In this document: one piece after another, positions 50,749 through 59,221 of the stretch
Numbering within the stretch: the first letter of the stretch is position 1
Layout: each line of letters begins with the position of its first letter
Source of the DNA: Ignavibacteria bacterium
GTDB lineage: Bacteria > Bacteroidota > Ignavibacteria > Kapaibacteriales > UBA4661
Assembly: GCA_014654705.1 (NCBI GenBank)
Contig: JACVZY010000001.1
Span: 45,974 to 109,973, forward strand
Length of the DNA: 64,000 nucleotides
Reading direction: 5' to 3'
Program-made: the position numbers and the translations under genes
The notes under the pieces: model-generated
Told to the model about the DNA's origin: nothing
Seen by the model: the letters and a program-made list of their open reading frames with translations, nothing else
Databases searched by the model: none

Positions 50749-53745
50749 ATGAAACGCATACAATCCAACATCATTACAACCCGCACGAACTCTATTCGCA
50801 CAAGCTCCATCGTGCCATCAAATGTGCCTTCTCTCACCCAGCAAACGCCCGTAACGCCTACTCAGAGCGCAAAACCGCAACAAAATACCATTGCGCAGCT
50901 TCAGCAAGCGAAACATTCGCCACACCGCTTCGCCACTGCCTTTCTCTTGCTGCTTTTTCTTCTTCCTTTGGGAATGATTCATCGTGCCAACGCCCAAGAA
51001 ACAAAGCGCATTTCGGGCAGCATCACCGACAAAGAAACCGGCGCATTGCTTGGCGGCGTGAGCATTCGCATCAAAGAAACCGCAAGCGGAACACCGAGTG
51101 GCACTGTTTCCACAGGCGATGGAAAATTTTCCCTTCAAACCAACCTTCCCTTTCCGCTTACACTCACCTTTTCGCGCATCGGCTTTGCCAAGCAAGAGCG
51201 CATGATTATAAATGCCGACGAGCCAATTTCCATTCAACTCAAGCAGTCCGTTTTTATCGGTGAAAAGGTCGTCGTCTCTGCCTCGAAGGTCGAAGAATCT
51301 GTTGCCAAATCGCCCGTTGCGATTGAAAAACTAGACTTGCTTTCTATCAAAGACTCACCCGCACCGAGCTTCTACGACGCTTTGGAAGCAATCAAGGGTG
51401 TACAGTTTACCACGCTCAGTCTGGGCTTCAAAGTGCCGAATACGCGCGGCTTCACAAACACCACTAATCCTCGATTTCTGCAACTCGTGGACGGCGTAGA
51501 TACGCAAGCGCCGGGCTTAGGCGTTTCGATTGCGAATACCGCCGGACCGACCGAATTGGACGTGGAAAGCGTGGAAATCGTACATGGCGCATCTTCAGCG
51601 CTCTACGGTATGAATGCGCTCAACGGCGTTGCCAACATCACAACCAAAAGCCCGTTTATTTATCAAGGTCTCAGCCTTTACCAAAAAACAGGCGTAAACC
51701 ACGTGGACGGACGCGACCATCCGTTGAGTTTGCTCACCGAAAGCGCTATCCGCTTTGCTGCTGCTTTTGACAATCGTTTTGCCTTCAAAATTAACGCTGG
51801 ATTTTCGCAAGGTACGGACTGGATTGCGACAAATCCGCAAGAGTTGAACCCCAACGCAAACGCTTCCACAGGGCTTTTGGGCGCAGACAATCCCGCCCGC
51901 GACCCGCTTAATTCTTACGGCAACGAGAACAACAATCGCCGCACCCTCACGTTGGAAGGCAAACGCTACGAAGTTCGCCGCACCGGATACTTTGAAAAAG
52001 ACCTCGTGACGGACGACTACCGCACGCGCAACATCAAGGCGGATGCGGGCTTGTACTACAACATCACGGAAAACCTGACTGCTTCCTACACCTACCGTTT
52101 TGGCACATCGGATGCGATTTATCAGCGTGGCAATCGGATCCGCCTCACGGATTACCAAATTCAGCAACACGCTTTCGACCTGAAAGGTGCGAATTTTTTC
52201 GTAAAAGCGTACTGGACACTCGAAAATACTGACCGTTCTTACAACCTTCGTCCGATTGGCGAAAATGTTGATAAGGCATTCAAATCCGACGACCGTTGGT
52301 ATGCGGATTATTCAACAGCCTTCAATGGCGCATCCACACTGGCACTTGCCGACCGCCACCGCGCCGCCCGTGCTTCCGCCGACAACGGACGCTTGCAACC
52401 CGGCACATCCGCCTTCGACGCAAAAATCCGCGAACTGGCGCTCATCAATAACTGGGACATCGGCGGGCAACTCATTATGCAAAACCAGATGTACCAAATT
52501 GAAGGACAATACGACCTTTCGAGTTTGCTTGGAGGTGTGGCGGATGTGCTTGTCGGCGGCAATTATCGGAATTTCGTCGTGAAGCCTGAAGGCAATAGTT
52601 TCACCAACCCCGACGCAAGCGACCCCTACAAACTGCTCTACAACTACAACTACGGCGGTTTTGCGCAAATCACCAAACGGCTTTTCAATGACAATCTGAA
52701 ATTGATTGCATCGGGACGCATTGAGAAAAATCAGTATTTCGATGCAAAATTTAATCCGCGTGTTGCTGCAGTCTTTACGCTGGAGAACGACCACAACTTC
52801 CGCGCATCATATCAAAACGGCTTCCGCTTCCCAACGCTCTTTGAGGGCTTTTCGACGGTGAATAACGGTGGAATTATTCGCTACGGCGGTTTGGATATTC
52901 TGACAAAACGCTTCGGCTATTTTGAAAATTCCTATGTGCGCTCGACTGTAGATAGATTCCAAGCCGCAATCACGGCAGATGTCAACAGAGGAAAAACTGC
53001 CACACAAGCCGCGATTGACAATAAAGGATTGCTCACGGTGAACGATTACACCTACATTCAGCCCGAAGAAGTGAATGCGTTTGACTTCGGTTACAAAGGC
53101 TCGTTCTTCGAGAACCGCGTCTTTATTGACCTCGATGCCTATTACACGATTTACAGCAATTTTATTGACCAAATCGAAATAGCCGTACCGAAAACGGGCA
53201 AAATCGGTGAGAGCGTTACAAACGGCGTGGATGCAACGATTTTCCAAATTGCCAATCTCTCGCAGCAAACCCGCTACCGGATGTGGACAAATGCCAAAAG
53301 TAAGTATTACAGCTACGGCGCTTCGCTGGGTGTGAATTACAACATCATTGAGCGCTTTAATTTGACCGCAAACGTGAGCTATGCAGAATTGGAGCGGATT
53401 GACCGGCGTGACTTAAATCTCGAAACGCCCTTCAACACGCCGAAATGGATGGTCAATCTCAGTTTCGGCAACCGCGAAGTGTTGCCTAATTTCGGCTTCA
53501 ACATTGCGTATCACTGGCAAAGCGAGTTCCAATGGCTTTCGCAGCTTGGCAACGGCACTGTTCCTGCCTACGGCACACTTGATGCGCAAATCACCTACCG
53601 CGTTCCACAACTCAAATTATCGGCAAAACTTGGTGGCTCGAATGTGCTTAACACGCGATACTTGCAGTATATCGGCGGTCCGAACATCGGCGGAATCTAC
53701 TACCTTTCCTTGACCTTTGAGGATATTTTGGGAGGCTTGAAATAA
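50749..53745 (+). CDS. TonB-dependent receptor in the sulfate operon
   Basis: 998 residues. A long Ser/Thr/Gln-rich cytoplasmic extension (1-60) precedes a hydrophobic signal segment (FLLLLFLLPLGMIHRANAQ, 66-84). Then a CarboxypepD_reg-like domain (RISGSITDKETGALLGGVSIRI, about 88-165), a plug (VVVSASKVEESVAKSPVAIE, LVDGVDTQAPGLGVSI, ELDVESVEIVHGASSALYG) and a barrel ending in a TonB-box-type GGIYYLSLTFEDILGGLK. It imports an unknown ligand with TonB energy. Position after cysH and one-base overlap with the next small gene suggest a sulfur-compound or siderophore-like substrate. The ATG at 50749 gives an unusually long pre-signal; a start within the frame nearer 50920 (no ATG seen until the hydrophobic segment) may be used. 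Confidence 0.92.
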   Translation: MKRIQSNIITTRTNSIRTSSIVPSNVPSLTQQTPVTPTQSAKPQQNTIAQLQQAKHSPHRFATAFLLLLFLLPLGMIHRANAQETKRISGSITDKETGALLGGVSIRIKETASGTPSGTVSTGDGKFSLQTNLPFPLTLTFSRIGFAKQERMIINADEPISIQLKQSVFIGEKVVVSASKVEESVAKSPVAIEKLDLLSIKDSPAPSFYDALEAIKGVQFTTLSLGFKVPNTRGFTNTTNPRFLQLVDGVDTQAPGLGVSIANTAGPTELDVESVEIVHGASSALYGMNALNGVANITTKSPFIYQGLSLYQKTGVNHVDGRDHPLSLLTESAIRFAAAFDNRFAFKINAGFSQGTDWIATNPQELNPNANASTGLLGADNPARDPLNSYGNENNNRRTLTLEGKRYEVRRTGYFEKDLVTDDYRTRNIKADAGLYYNITENLTASYTYRFGTSDAIYQRGNRIRLTDYQIQQHAFDLKGANFFVKAYWTLENTDRSYNLRPIGENVDKAFKSDDRWYADYSTAFNGASTLALADRHRAARASADNGRLQPGTSAFDAKIRELALINNWDIGGQLIMQNQMYQIEGQYDLSSLLGGVADVLVGGNYRNFVVKPEGNSFTNPDASDPYKLLYNYNYGGFAQITKRLFNDNLKLIASGRIEKNQYFDAKFNPRVAAVFTLENDHNFRASYQNGFRFPTLFEGFSTVNNGGIIRYGGLDILTKRFGYFENSYVRSTVDRFQAAITADVNRGKTATQAAIDNKGLLTVNDYTYIQPEEVNAFDFGYKGSFFENRVFIDLDAYYTIYSNFIDQIEIAVPKTGKIGESVTNGVDATIFQIANLSQQTRYRMWTNAKSKYYSYGASLGVNYNIIERFNLTANVSYAELERIDRRDLNLETPFNTPKWMVNLSFGNREVLPNFGFNIAYHWQSEFQWLSQLGNGTVPAYGTLDAQITYRVPQLKLSAKLGGSNVLNTRYLQYIGGPNIGGIYYLSLTFEDILGGLK

Positions 53746-54167
53746 TGTGGATTCTGCGACATGTTCTTTTTATTACATTTCTAGTTTGTGCTGTTTGGAA
53801 CAAAGGTTTTGCACAGGTAAATTCTTTGCAAACCGCGCCAAATCAAGACAGTTCCGTTACACTCACCCCGCTTATCCTCACAGGGCAAGTGGGCGTGAGT
53901 TACGGCTATAACCCGCTTGCAGCACAGGGTGCGCTCTTTGCACATTTTGGCGGACCGGGATTGACGTGGAAATATAGTGATTGGTCGCTGTCGCTGAATG
54001 TGTCGCCGTCGCTACGGTTGCAGTTTGGTGATGCAGTGCGCCCTACAATGGGCTTTGGTCCGACACTCGGCTATAAGCGCTGGCTTTTAGTTGCACCGAT
54101 ATATTTCGATGCAATCAATGGTAAGACGACGTATATTCCCACGATTGGAATTGGGTATCGGTTTTGA
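53745..54167 (+). CDS. small secreted protein, probable outer-membrane-like partner of the TonB receptor
   Basis: 140 residues. The ATG overlaps the receptor stop by one base (TAATG), so translation is coupled. Residues 1-24 are a signal peptide (FITFLVCAVWNKGFAQ). The rest has alternating amphipathic strands (GQVGVSYGYNPLAAQG, WSLSLNVSPSLRLQFG, ending YIPTIGIGYRF), which could be a short barrel or a plug-like accessory. I do not recognise the family. Confidence 0.75.
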   Translation: MWILRHVLFITFLVCAVWNKGFAQVNSLQTAPNQDSSVTLTPLILTGQVGVSYGYNPLAAQGALFAHFGGPGLTWKYSDWSLSLNVSPSLRLQFGDAVRPTMGFGPTLGYKRWLLVAPIYFDAINGKTTYIPTIGIGYRF

Positions 54168-54249
54168 GCAGCAACAAACTTCCGAAACACTTCAGTATTC
54201 TGTGCGTCAAAAGAGCAATCTACTCTCTTTTTCATAACATTCGCACGGG

Positions 54250-55224
54250 ATGGTGAATATGCTGTACATTATCTCCTTACTTGCTTTTGTTGCTTTATTG
54301 CAAACGCCCAATACGCCGACAACGAATAGTACCACGAAGCCAAGCACAGCACTGACGACTACAGGAGCATCGTACAAATGGACGAAAGTCTTAGAAAACG
54401 CGCCGTGGAAGAAAAGCTATAATTTCCAAATGTTTAGCCACAACGATACCCTCTGGACGTTGCATCCGGATGGAAATTGGTTCTCAACCGATGGTATTCG
54501 GTGGACAAAATCTTCACTACCTAATGCAATTTTCAATCTCGCGTTTTTGGACTATGTCCAGTTCCACGATGCTTTCTATGGGCTGGGGCATTTTGAAGGA
54601 AATATCGAACGCTTTCAATTCACAAGTGAAATCTATCGGACAGATGACCGAAAACAGTGGACAATTATCGCAAAGCAAAGCAATCTTCCACCGCGATTTT
54701 TCTACCATCCTTTTGTTTTTGATAATCAAATTTGGATTATCGGTGGCGAGGACAAGCAAACATCTTATTCGGATATATGGAACTCGTCGGACGGCATACA
54801 TTGGAGTAAGCAAAAAGACGACTTGCTCTTTGGCAAACGAAGCGGCAGCCAGATAGTAACGCTCAAAGGCAAGCTCTACCTGCTTGACAATGACGTGTGG
54901 TCATCTACCGACGCGCTGAACTGGACGCAAGAAACCGACGCAATCGTCAAAGGCGAAAACATCTTTGGCTATGCGGCGGTAGTCTTTGACGAAAAAATTT
55001 GGCTTTTGGGTTGCAATAGAAACGGACAGTTTTCAAGCCAAGTTCTCGTCAGCGCAGACGGCAAGAACTGGAAAGGTGAGAATGCGCCCTGGACACCGCG
55101 AGGCGGCATTGCAGCGACAGTTCACAAAGGAAAAATCTTTATGACCGGTGGAAAATACGGCGGCACACCGAACCAGCCCGACTTTCGGTATAGCAACGAT
55201 CTTTGGACACTTTCAAAAGAATAA
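54250..55224 (+). CDS. secreted Kelch/BNR-like beta-propeller protein
   Basis: 324 residues. Signal-like N-terminus (IISLLAFVALLQT) and a Thr-rich linker, then repeated WT/WS blade motifs: SYKWTKVLENAPWKKSYNF, GIRWTKSSLPNAIF, DRKQWTIIAKQSNL, GIHWSKQKDDLLF, ALNWTQETDAI, GKNWKGENAPWTPRGGIAATVHKGKIFMTGGK split across blades. Six to seven blades are likely, as in galactose-oxidase-like or sialidase-type propellers. No catalytic motif was identified. It lies 82 bases after the small partner gene on the same strand. Confidence 0.75.
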   Translation: MVNMLYIISLLAFVALLQTPNTPTTNSTTKPSTALTTTGASYKWTKVLENAPWKKSYNFQMFSHNDTLWTLHPDGNWFSTDGIRWTKSSLPNAIFNLAFLDYVQFHDAFYGLGHFEGNIERFQFTSEIYRTDDRKQWTIIAKQSNLPPRFFYHPFVFDNQIWIIGGEDKQTSYSDIWNSSDGIHWSKQKDDLLFGKRSGSQIVTLKGKLYLLDNDVWSSTDALNWTQETDAIVKGENIFGYAAVVFDEKIWLLGCNRNGQFSSQVLVSADGKNWKGENAPWTPRGGIAATVHKGKIFMTGGKYGGTPNQPDFRYSNDLWTLSKE

Positions 55225-55231
55225 CTACTCA

Positions 55232-55282
55232 ATGAACCCACACTCTTTCGATTACCTGGGCGCTTTTGCAACAACGGCATAA
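55232..55282 (+). pseudogene. cysD: 5' fragment of cysD, broken after 16 codons
   Basis: ATGAACCCACACTCTTTCGA and the next codons TTACCTGGGCGCTTTT match the first codons of the intact cysD at 56141 (ATGCAACCACGCTCCTTCGA, TTACCTCGACGCTTTG) with 26 of 30 matching bases in the core, and the upstream ATAACTACT resembles ATAACGACT. The frame stops at 55280-55282. The two genes between it and intact cysD (RidA-like and DUF3088) look inserted at the cysD start. Confidence 0.75.
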
Positions 55283-55327
55283 ATAGTCAAATCATCAACA
55301 TTTTTACTATACTTTCGAGCAAGGCAC

Positions 55328-55708
55328 ATGAAAAAAACACGCATCAGCACCAACTCAATTTTTGAAAAAGAGGTGGCATTTTCCAGAGCCGTAGTAGTGG
55401 ACAAAACCGTCTATGTGTCAGGCTGTACAGGCTACGACTACTCGACAACGACTATTTCGACCGATATTATTGAGCAAACCGAACAATGTTTCAAAAACAT
55501 TCAGTATGCGTTGGAGCAAGCAGGAGCAAGCCTTGAGGACGTAGTGCGTGTGCTTTACATCGTACCGAACCCCAACGAGTTTGAATTGTGCTGGCCCACT
55601 ATACGCAAATATTTTGAGCATATTCTCCCCACCTGCACTGTTATTTGCTCACCACTCACCAATACTGCAATCAAAATAGAAATTGAAATTACGGCTGTTG
55701 TTCCGTAG
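55328..55708 (+). CDS. RidA/YjgF-family protein, atypical active site
   Basis: 126 residues. RidA fold with YVSGCTGYDYSTTTIS, QTEQCFKNIQYALEQAGASLEDVVRV and the C-terminal IKIEIEITAVV. RidA enzymes hydrolyse reactive enamines/imines. The conserved catalytic Arg of canonical RidA, expected in the LPTCTVIC segment, is replaced by Cys/Thr, so a different activity, or none, is likely (other Rid subfamilies also lack it). It sits between the cysD fragment and intact cysD, with a DUF3088 gene 42 bases downstream. Confidence 0.85.
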   Translation: MKKTRISTNSIFEKEVAFSRAVVVDKTVYVSGCTGYDYSTTTISTDIIEQTEQCFKNIQYALEQAGASLEDVVRVLYIVPNPNEFELCWPTIRKYFEHILPTCTVICSPLTNTAIKIEIEITAVVP

Positions 55709-55750
55709 CAGAATCGCTTCATTCCTTTTACTCATCTCATTCGATATACA

Positions 55751-56098
55751 ATGCAACCAATACTTTTTCTCTTGAAACCTAATTTTACCGATGCCAACAT
55801 TAGTGATGCTCGTCTGTTCTACTGCCCTCACTGTGCGATGATCGAAGGTGTCTTGCATTATTATCCCGACCTGCGTACCCTGATTGATATACGCTATGTT
55901 GATTTTCCAAGACCTCGATCGGCAATTATTGAACTCATCGGAGAAGAAAATCAAGGGTGTCCTGTACTGATATTGCCAAGAGATTCTGTAATCCCAAACG
56001 GTTTCAAAGCTATTGGAGCCTATATGTTCTCTGATGAGAAAATGGTCATTGCAACATATTTGGCAGAACATTTTCACATCGGATTTTGGCATCCTTGA
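55751..56098 (+). CDS. DUF3088 thioredoxin-fold protein
   Basis: 115 residues. LFLLKPNFTD, then LFYCPHCAMIEGVLHYYPDL with a CPHC pair like a thioredoxin active site, VDFPRPRSAIIELIGEENQ and CPVLILP. DUF3088 is an uncharacterised thioredoxin-like family. It is likely co-transcribed with the RidA-like gene and ends 42 bases before intact cysD. Confidence 0.85.
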   Translation: MQPILFLLKPNFTDANISDARLFYCPHCAMIEGVLHYYPDLRTLIDIRYVDFPRPRSAIIELIGEENQGCPVLILPRDSVIPNGFKAIGAYMFSDEKMVIATYLAEHFHIGFWHP

Positions 56099-56140
56099 TG
56101 CAACCAATCACACTATTCACCTTCTTTCTTGATAACGACT

Positions 56141-57049
56141 ATGCAACCACGCTCCTTCGATTACCTCGACGCTTTGGAAGCCGAAGCAATCTACATTTTC
56201 CGCGAAGTTGCCGGACAGTTCGAGCGCCCCGCGCTGCTCTTTTCCGGCGGCAAAGACTCGATAACGCTGGTACATCTTGCGCTCAAGGCGTTTCGTCCGG
56301 GTAAATTTCCGTTTCCGCTGGTGCATATCGACACCGGACATAACTTCCCCGAAGCCTTATCTTTCCGCGATAACCTTGCCGAGCGCATTGGTGAAAAGCT
56401 GATTGTGCGCCACCTGGAAGATACCATCAAAGCAAAGAATCTTTCCGAACCGAAGGGAAAATTTGCCAGCCGCAACGCACTTCAATCGCATACGCTCTTA
56501 GAAACGATTGAGGAATTTCGTTTTGATGCCTGCATTGGTGGAGCACGGCGCGATGAAGAAAAAGCTCGCGCCAAAGAGCGTATTTTCTCGGTGCGTGATG
56601 AATTTGGGCAGTGGGAACCGAAACTCCAACGCCCCGAACTCTGGAATATCTTCAACGGCAAAATCCACCAAGGCGAGAATGTACGGGTCTTCCCGATAAG
56701 CAACTGGACGGAACTGGACATATGGAACTACATTCAGCGCGAAAACATTGCCCTGCCAAGCATCTATTTTGCCCACGACCGCGAATGTTTGGAATACAAG
56801 GGGCAGCTTGTGGCATGGTCGGAATTTATCACGCCCGACGAAAGCGACGTTGTGTCTCGGAAGCGCGTCCGCTACCGCACGGTCGGCGATATGACCTGCA
56901 CGGCGGCAGTGGAATCAAGCGCGACCACACTGAACGACATTATCCGCGAAATAACGGCATCGCGCACAAGCGAGCGCGGCGAAACCCGCATGGATGACCG
57001 TGTTTCGGAAGCGGCGATGGAAGACAGGAAGAAAAATGGGTATTTTTAG
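56141..57049 (+). CDS. cysD: sulfate adenylyltransferase subunit 2
   Basis: 302 residues from the ATG at 56141 (MQPRSFDYLDALEAEAIYI); an upstream start is possible. PP-loop ATPase motif LLFSGGKDSITLVHLA, then PLVHIDTGHNFPEAL and CIGGARRDEEKARAKERI, and C-terminal RYRTVGDMTCTAAVESSA. It makes adenylylsulfate from ATP and sulfate and normally needs the GTPase CysN to drive the reaction. No cysN lies within the window downstream, where an unrelated ATPase gene begins; cysN must be elsewhere. It supplies APS to the reductase at 49954. Confidence 0.95.
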   Translation: MQPRSFDYLDALEAEAIYIFREVAGQFERPALLFSGGKDSITLVHLALKAFRPGKFPFPLVHIDTGHNFPEALSFRDNLAERIGEKLIVRHLEDTIKAKNLSEPKGKFASRNALQSHTLLETIEEFRFDACIGGARRDEEKARAKERIFSVRDEFGQWEPKLQRPELWNIFNGKIHQGENVRVFPISNWTELDIWNYIQRENIALPSIYFAHDRECLEYKGQLVAWSEFITPDESDVVSRKRVRYRTVGDMTCTAAVESSATTLNDIIREITASRTSERGETRMDDRVSEAAMEDRKKNGYF

Positions 57050-57193
57050 GAAGTAGGTAAGGAATGTAAAAAGTTGTCTGCTTTCGAGAAAAAATCTTAA
57101 AAATTGCAGAAAATTATGCTTATTGAGAGTACAATAAAATAATACCCTTCCCTGATTTTACGTTATAGCAGTCCATAATTATTCGATTGTATC

Positions 57194-58378
57194 ATGAAAA
57201 TTCACCGTCTCAAACTTACCAACTGGAAAAACTTCCAAGACTTGGATGTTTCCTTTGCTGACCGCACATTTATTGTCGGCGCAAATGCGTCCGGAAAATC
57301 GAACTTGCTTGATGCACTGCGCTTTGTGCGTGATATTGCCAAGCAGTCTGGCGGTTTACAATACGCAGTGGGCGAGCGTGGTGGTGTTCCTAAGATTCGA
57401 TGCTTGTCGGCACGTGCAAAATCCCATGTAGCCATTGAAATTCATCTCACTGACAAGGACACCGACGACAGGGGTGATTCTTTTATGTACCGAGTTGCTT
57501 TTCAGGGTCAAGGTGGCGGGGTTCGCCCTCTTGAAGCAACGATTGTCGAAGAAGCTGTTATGAAAAACGGTGAAGAGATTTTTAGACGCTCTGCTGACGA
57601 TCTATCAAGCGAAGACAGTGAAACCTTGAAAGTAACGTCGCTTGAGCAGGCGACAGCAAATCGTGATTTTCGAGAAATTTTTCACTTTTTTCGTGATATG
57701 GAGTATCTTCACGTCGTGCCGCAACTTATACGAGATGCTGATTCGTACTTCCTCACGGCGGGTAAAGAAGATTTTTACGGACGGAATATTCTTGACCGCA
57801 TGGAACTGACGAATAAAAAAACACGCGAGTCCTATTTCAAAGTAATGAACGAAGTTCTTCGCCTCGCCGTTCCTCAGTTTCGAGAACTTAACTTTGTTAA
57901 AGACCCCAAAAAAGGCATTCCTCACCTGCAAGCCCGCTATAATACGTGGCGTGGGTATGGTGCAAAGCAGCAGGAACAGCAATTCTCCGATGGTACCTTG
58001 CGTTTAATCGGCTTCCTGTGGGCGTTGCTGGACAGCAAGGAAACGGTATTGCTGGAAGAGCCGGAATTGTATCTCCATGCAGCAATCGTGCGGGAATTGC
58101 CACAGGTTATCGCCCGTATCCAACGTCGCAAGCAACGCAAGCGTCAAGTCATTCTCACAACGCACAGCCATGATTTGTTGAACAATCAAGGAATTGGCGC
58201 TGAAGAAGTGATTTTGGTTATTGCCGAAAAAGAAGGCTCTACAGCCCGCGTTGCGTCAGACATTGAAGGTGTGCGGCAATACCTCCAATCTGGTTTTACG
58301 GTCGGCGAAGCGGTGTTACCAATGGTCGCGCCGGAAAATATTACGAGTTTGAATACTCTTCCACATCTTTTTGATTGA
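57194..58378 (+). CDS. AAA-family ATPase, OLD/SMC-like, of a putative defence pair
   Basis: 394 residues. Walker A FIVGANASGKSNLLDAL (about 27-43), a large insertion with predicted helices, signature-like QFSDGTLRLIGFLWALLDS, Walker B KETVLLEEPELYLH and a His switch in VILTTHSHDLL. This is the AAA15/21 organisation of phage-defence ATPases such as RloA, PtuA and AriA. It starts 144 bases after cysD and is followed after nine bases by a Toprim-like gene. It probably senses infection and releases or licenses the partner effector; that is inference from family precedent. Confidence 0.87.
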   Translation: MKIHRLKLTNWKNFQDLDVSFADRTFIVGANASGKSNLLDALRFVRDIAKQSGGLQYAVGERGGVPKIRCLSARAKSHVAIEIHLTDKDTDDRGDSFMYRVAFQGQGGGVRPLEATIVEEAVMKNGEEIFRRSADDLSSEDSETLKVTSLEQATANRDFREIFHFFRDMEYLHVVPQLIRDADSYFLTAGKEDFYGRNILDRMELTNKKTRESYFKVMNEVLRLAVPQFRELNFVKDPKKGIPHLQARYNTWRGYGAKQQEQQFSDGTLRLIGFLWALLDSKETVLLEEPELYLHAAIVRELPQVIARIQRRKQRKRQVILTTHSHDLLNNQGIGAEEVILVIAEKEGSTARVASDIEGVRQYLQSGFTVGEAVLPMVAPENITSLNTLPHLFD

Positions 58379-58387
58379 GAGTATTCT

Positions 58388-59017
58388 ATGCCGCCAATTT
58401 CCGTAATTCTGGTTGGGGAAGATGCCGTGACGCGGGCTGTTGGAAGGCGGCTTTTGGCATACACGTGCGGTTCATCTGTTGTCGTGGAGCGAGAAGAACC
58501 AATTCGCGGTGGTCAAATCAAGCAACGTATTCCGCAATTCAATGCTCTAGCGGCTTTTCAGCCAGTGGTAATGATTTTGGATGCTGATACGAACTGCCCT
58601 GTTGAATTGTTAAAAAGCGTATTACAGAAACAAGAAAAACATCCTCATTTTTTTCTTCGTATAGCCAAAGACGAGGCAGAATCGTGGCTTCTGGCTGACC
58701 GCGAAGGTTTTGCCACGTATTTGCGTATTCCTGTATCCTCTATTCCCTTTTTTCAAGCCGAAAAGAAGCGTTTTGCCGAGAAAGGTGAAATTACAACGCC
58801 CTACAAACCCAGCTTGTTTATTATGAAGGAACTTGCGCCCCAGTCAAAAAACAAAGAACTGCGCACACAACTTGAGGTTAACGGCACGGCGCAGAAATCT
58901 AAAGAGTACAATGTTGCGATGCTGCCGTTCGTAGAACAGTACTGGGATATTGACAATTCGCTAGCAAATTCTTACACACTCCGCAAAGCCGTTGCTCATT
59001 TGCGTACGATTGTGTAG
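58388..59017 (+). CDS. Toprim-like (DUF4276/RloB-like) putative nuclease effector
   Basis: 209 residues. Toprim-like acidic residues: E11 in ILVGEDAVTRAVGRRLL, the DxD pair in VVMILDADTN (D65, D67) and acidic DEAESWLLAD (about 95-104). The remainder is helical with a C-terminal SYTLRKAVAHLRTIV. The architecture matches DUF4276/RloB-type partners of AAA15 ATPases, which are thought to cleave nucleic acid. The ATG is nine bases after the ATPase stop, so the two are one transcript. Confidence 0.82.
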   Translation: MPPISVILVGEDAVTRAVGRRLLAYTCGSSVVVEREEPIRGGQIKQRIPQFNALAAFQPVVMILDADTNCPVELLKSVLQKQEKHPHFFLRIAKDEAESWLLADREGFATYLRIPVSSIPFFQAEKKRFAEKGEITTPYKPSLFIMKELAPQSKNKELRTQLEVNGTAQKSKEYNVAMLPFVEQYWDIDNSLANSYTLRKAVAHLRTIV

Positions 59018-59221
59018 CACAATCGGGAATTTGCAAGCTAATTTTTGAAAATCTCCTCAGCAATAACCTAAATACCCTACTTGTATCGTGAATTTCTCTT
59101 ACTGTTTACATTTTCCTGCACAACACTTCACCTTTTAGTGCAACACCTCAATGACTCGGCAAAGCAATACAGTCCATTTCTAAAGTGTAAAGCAATACTT
59201 TCCATCACAAATTCAACGAAT

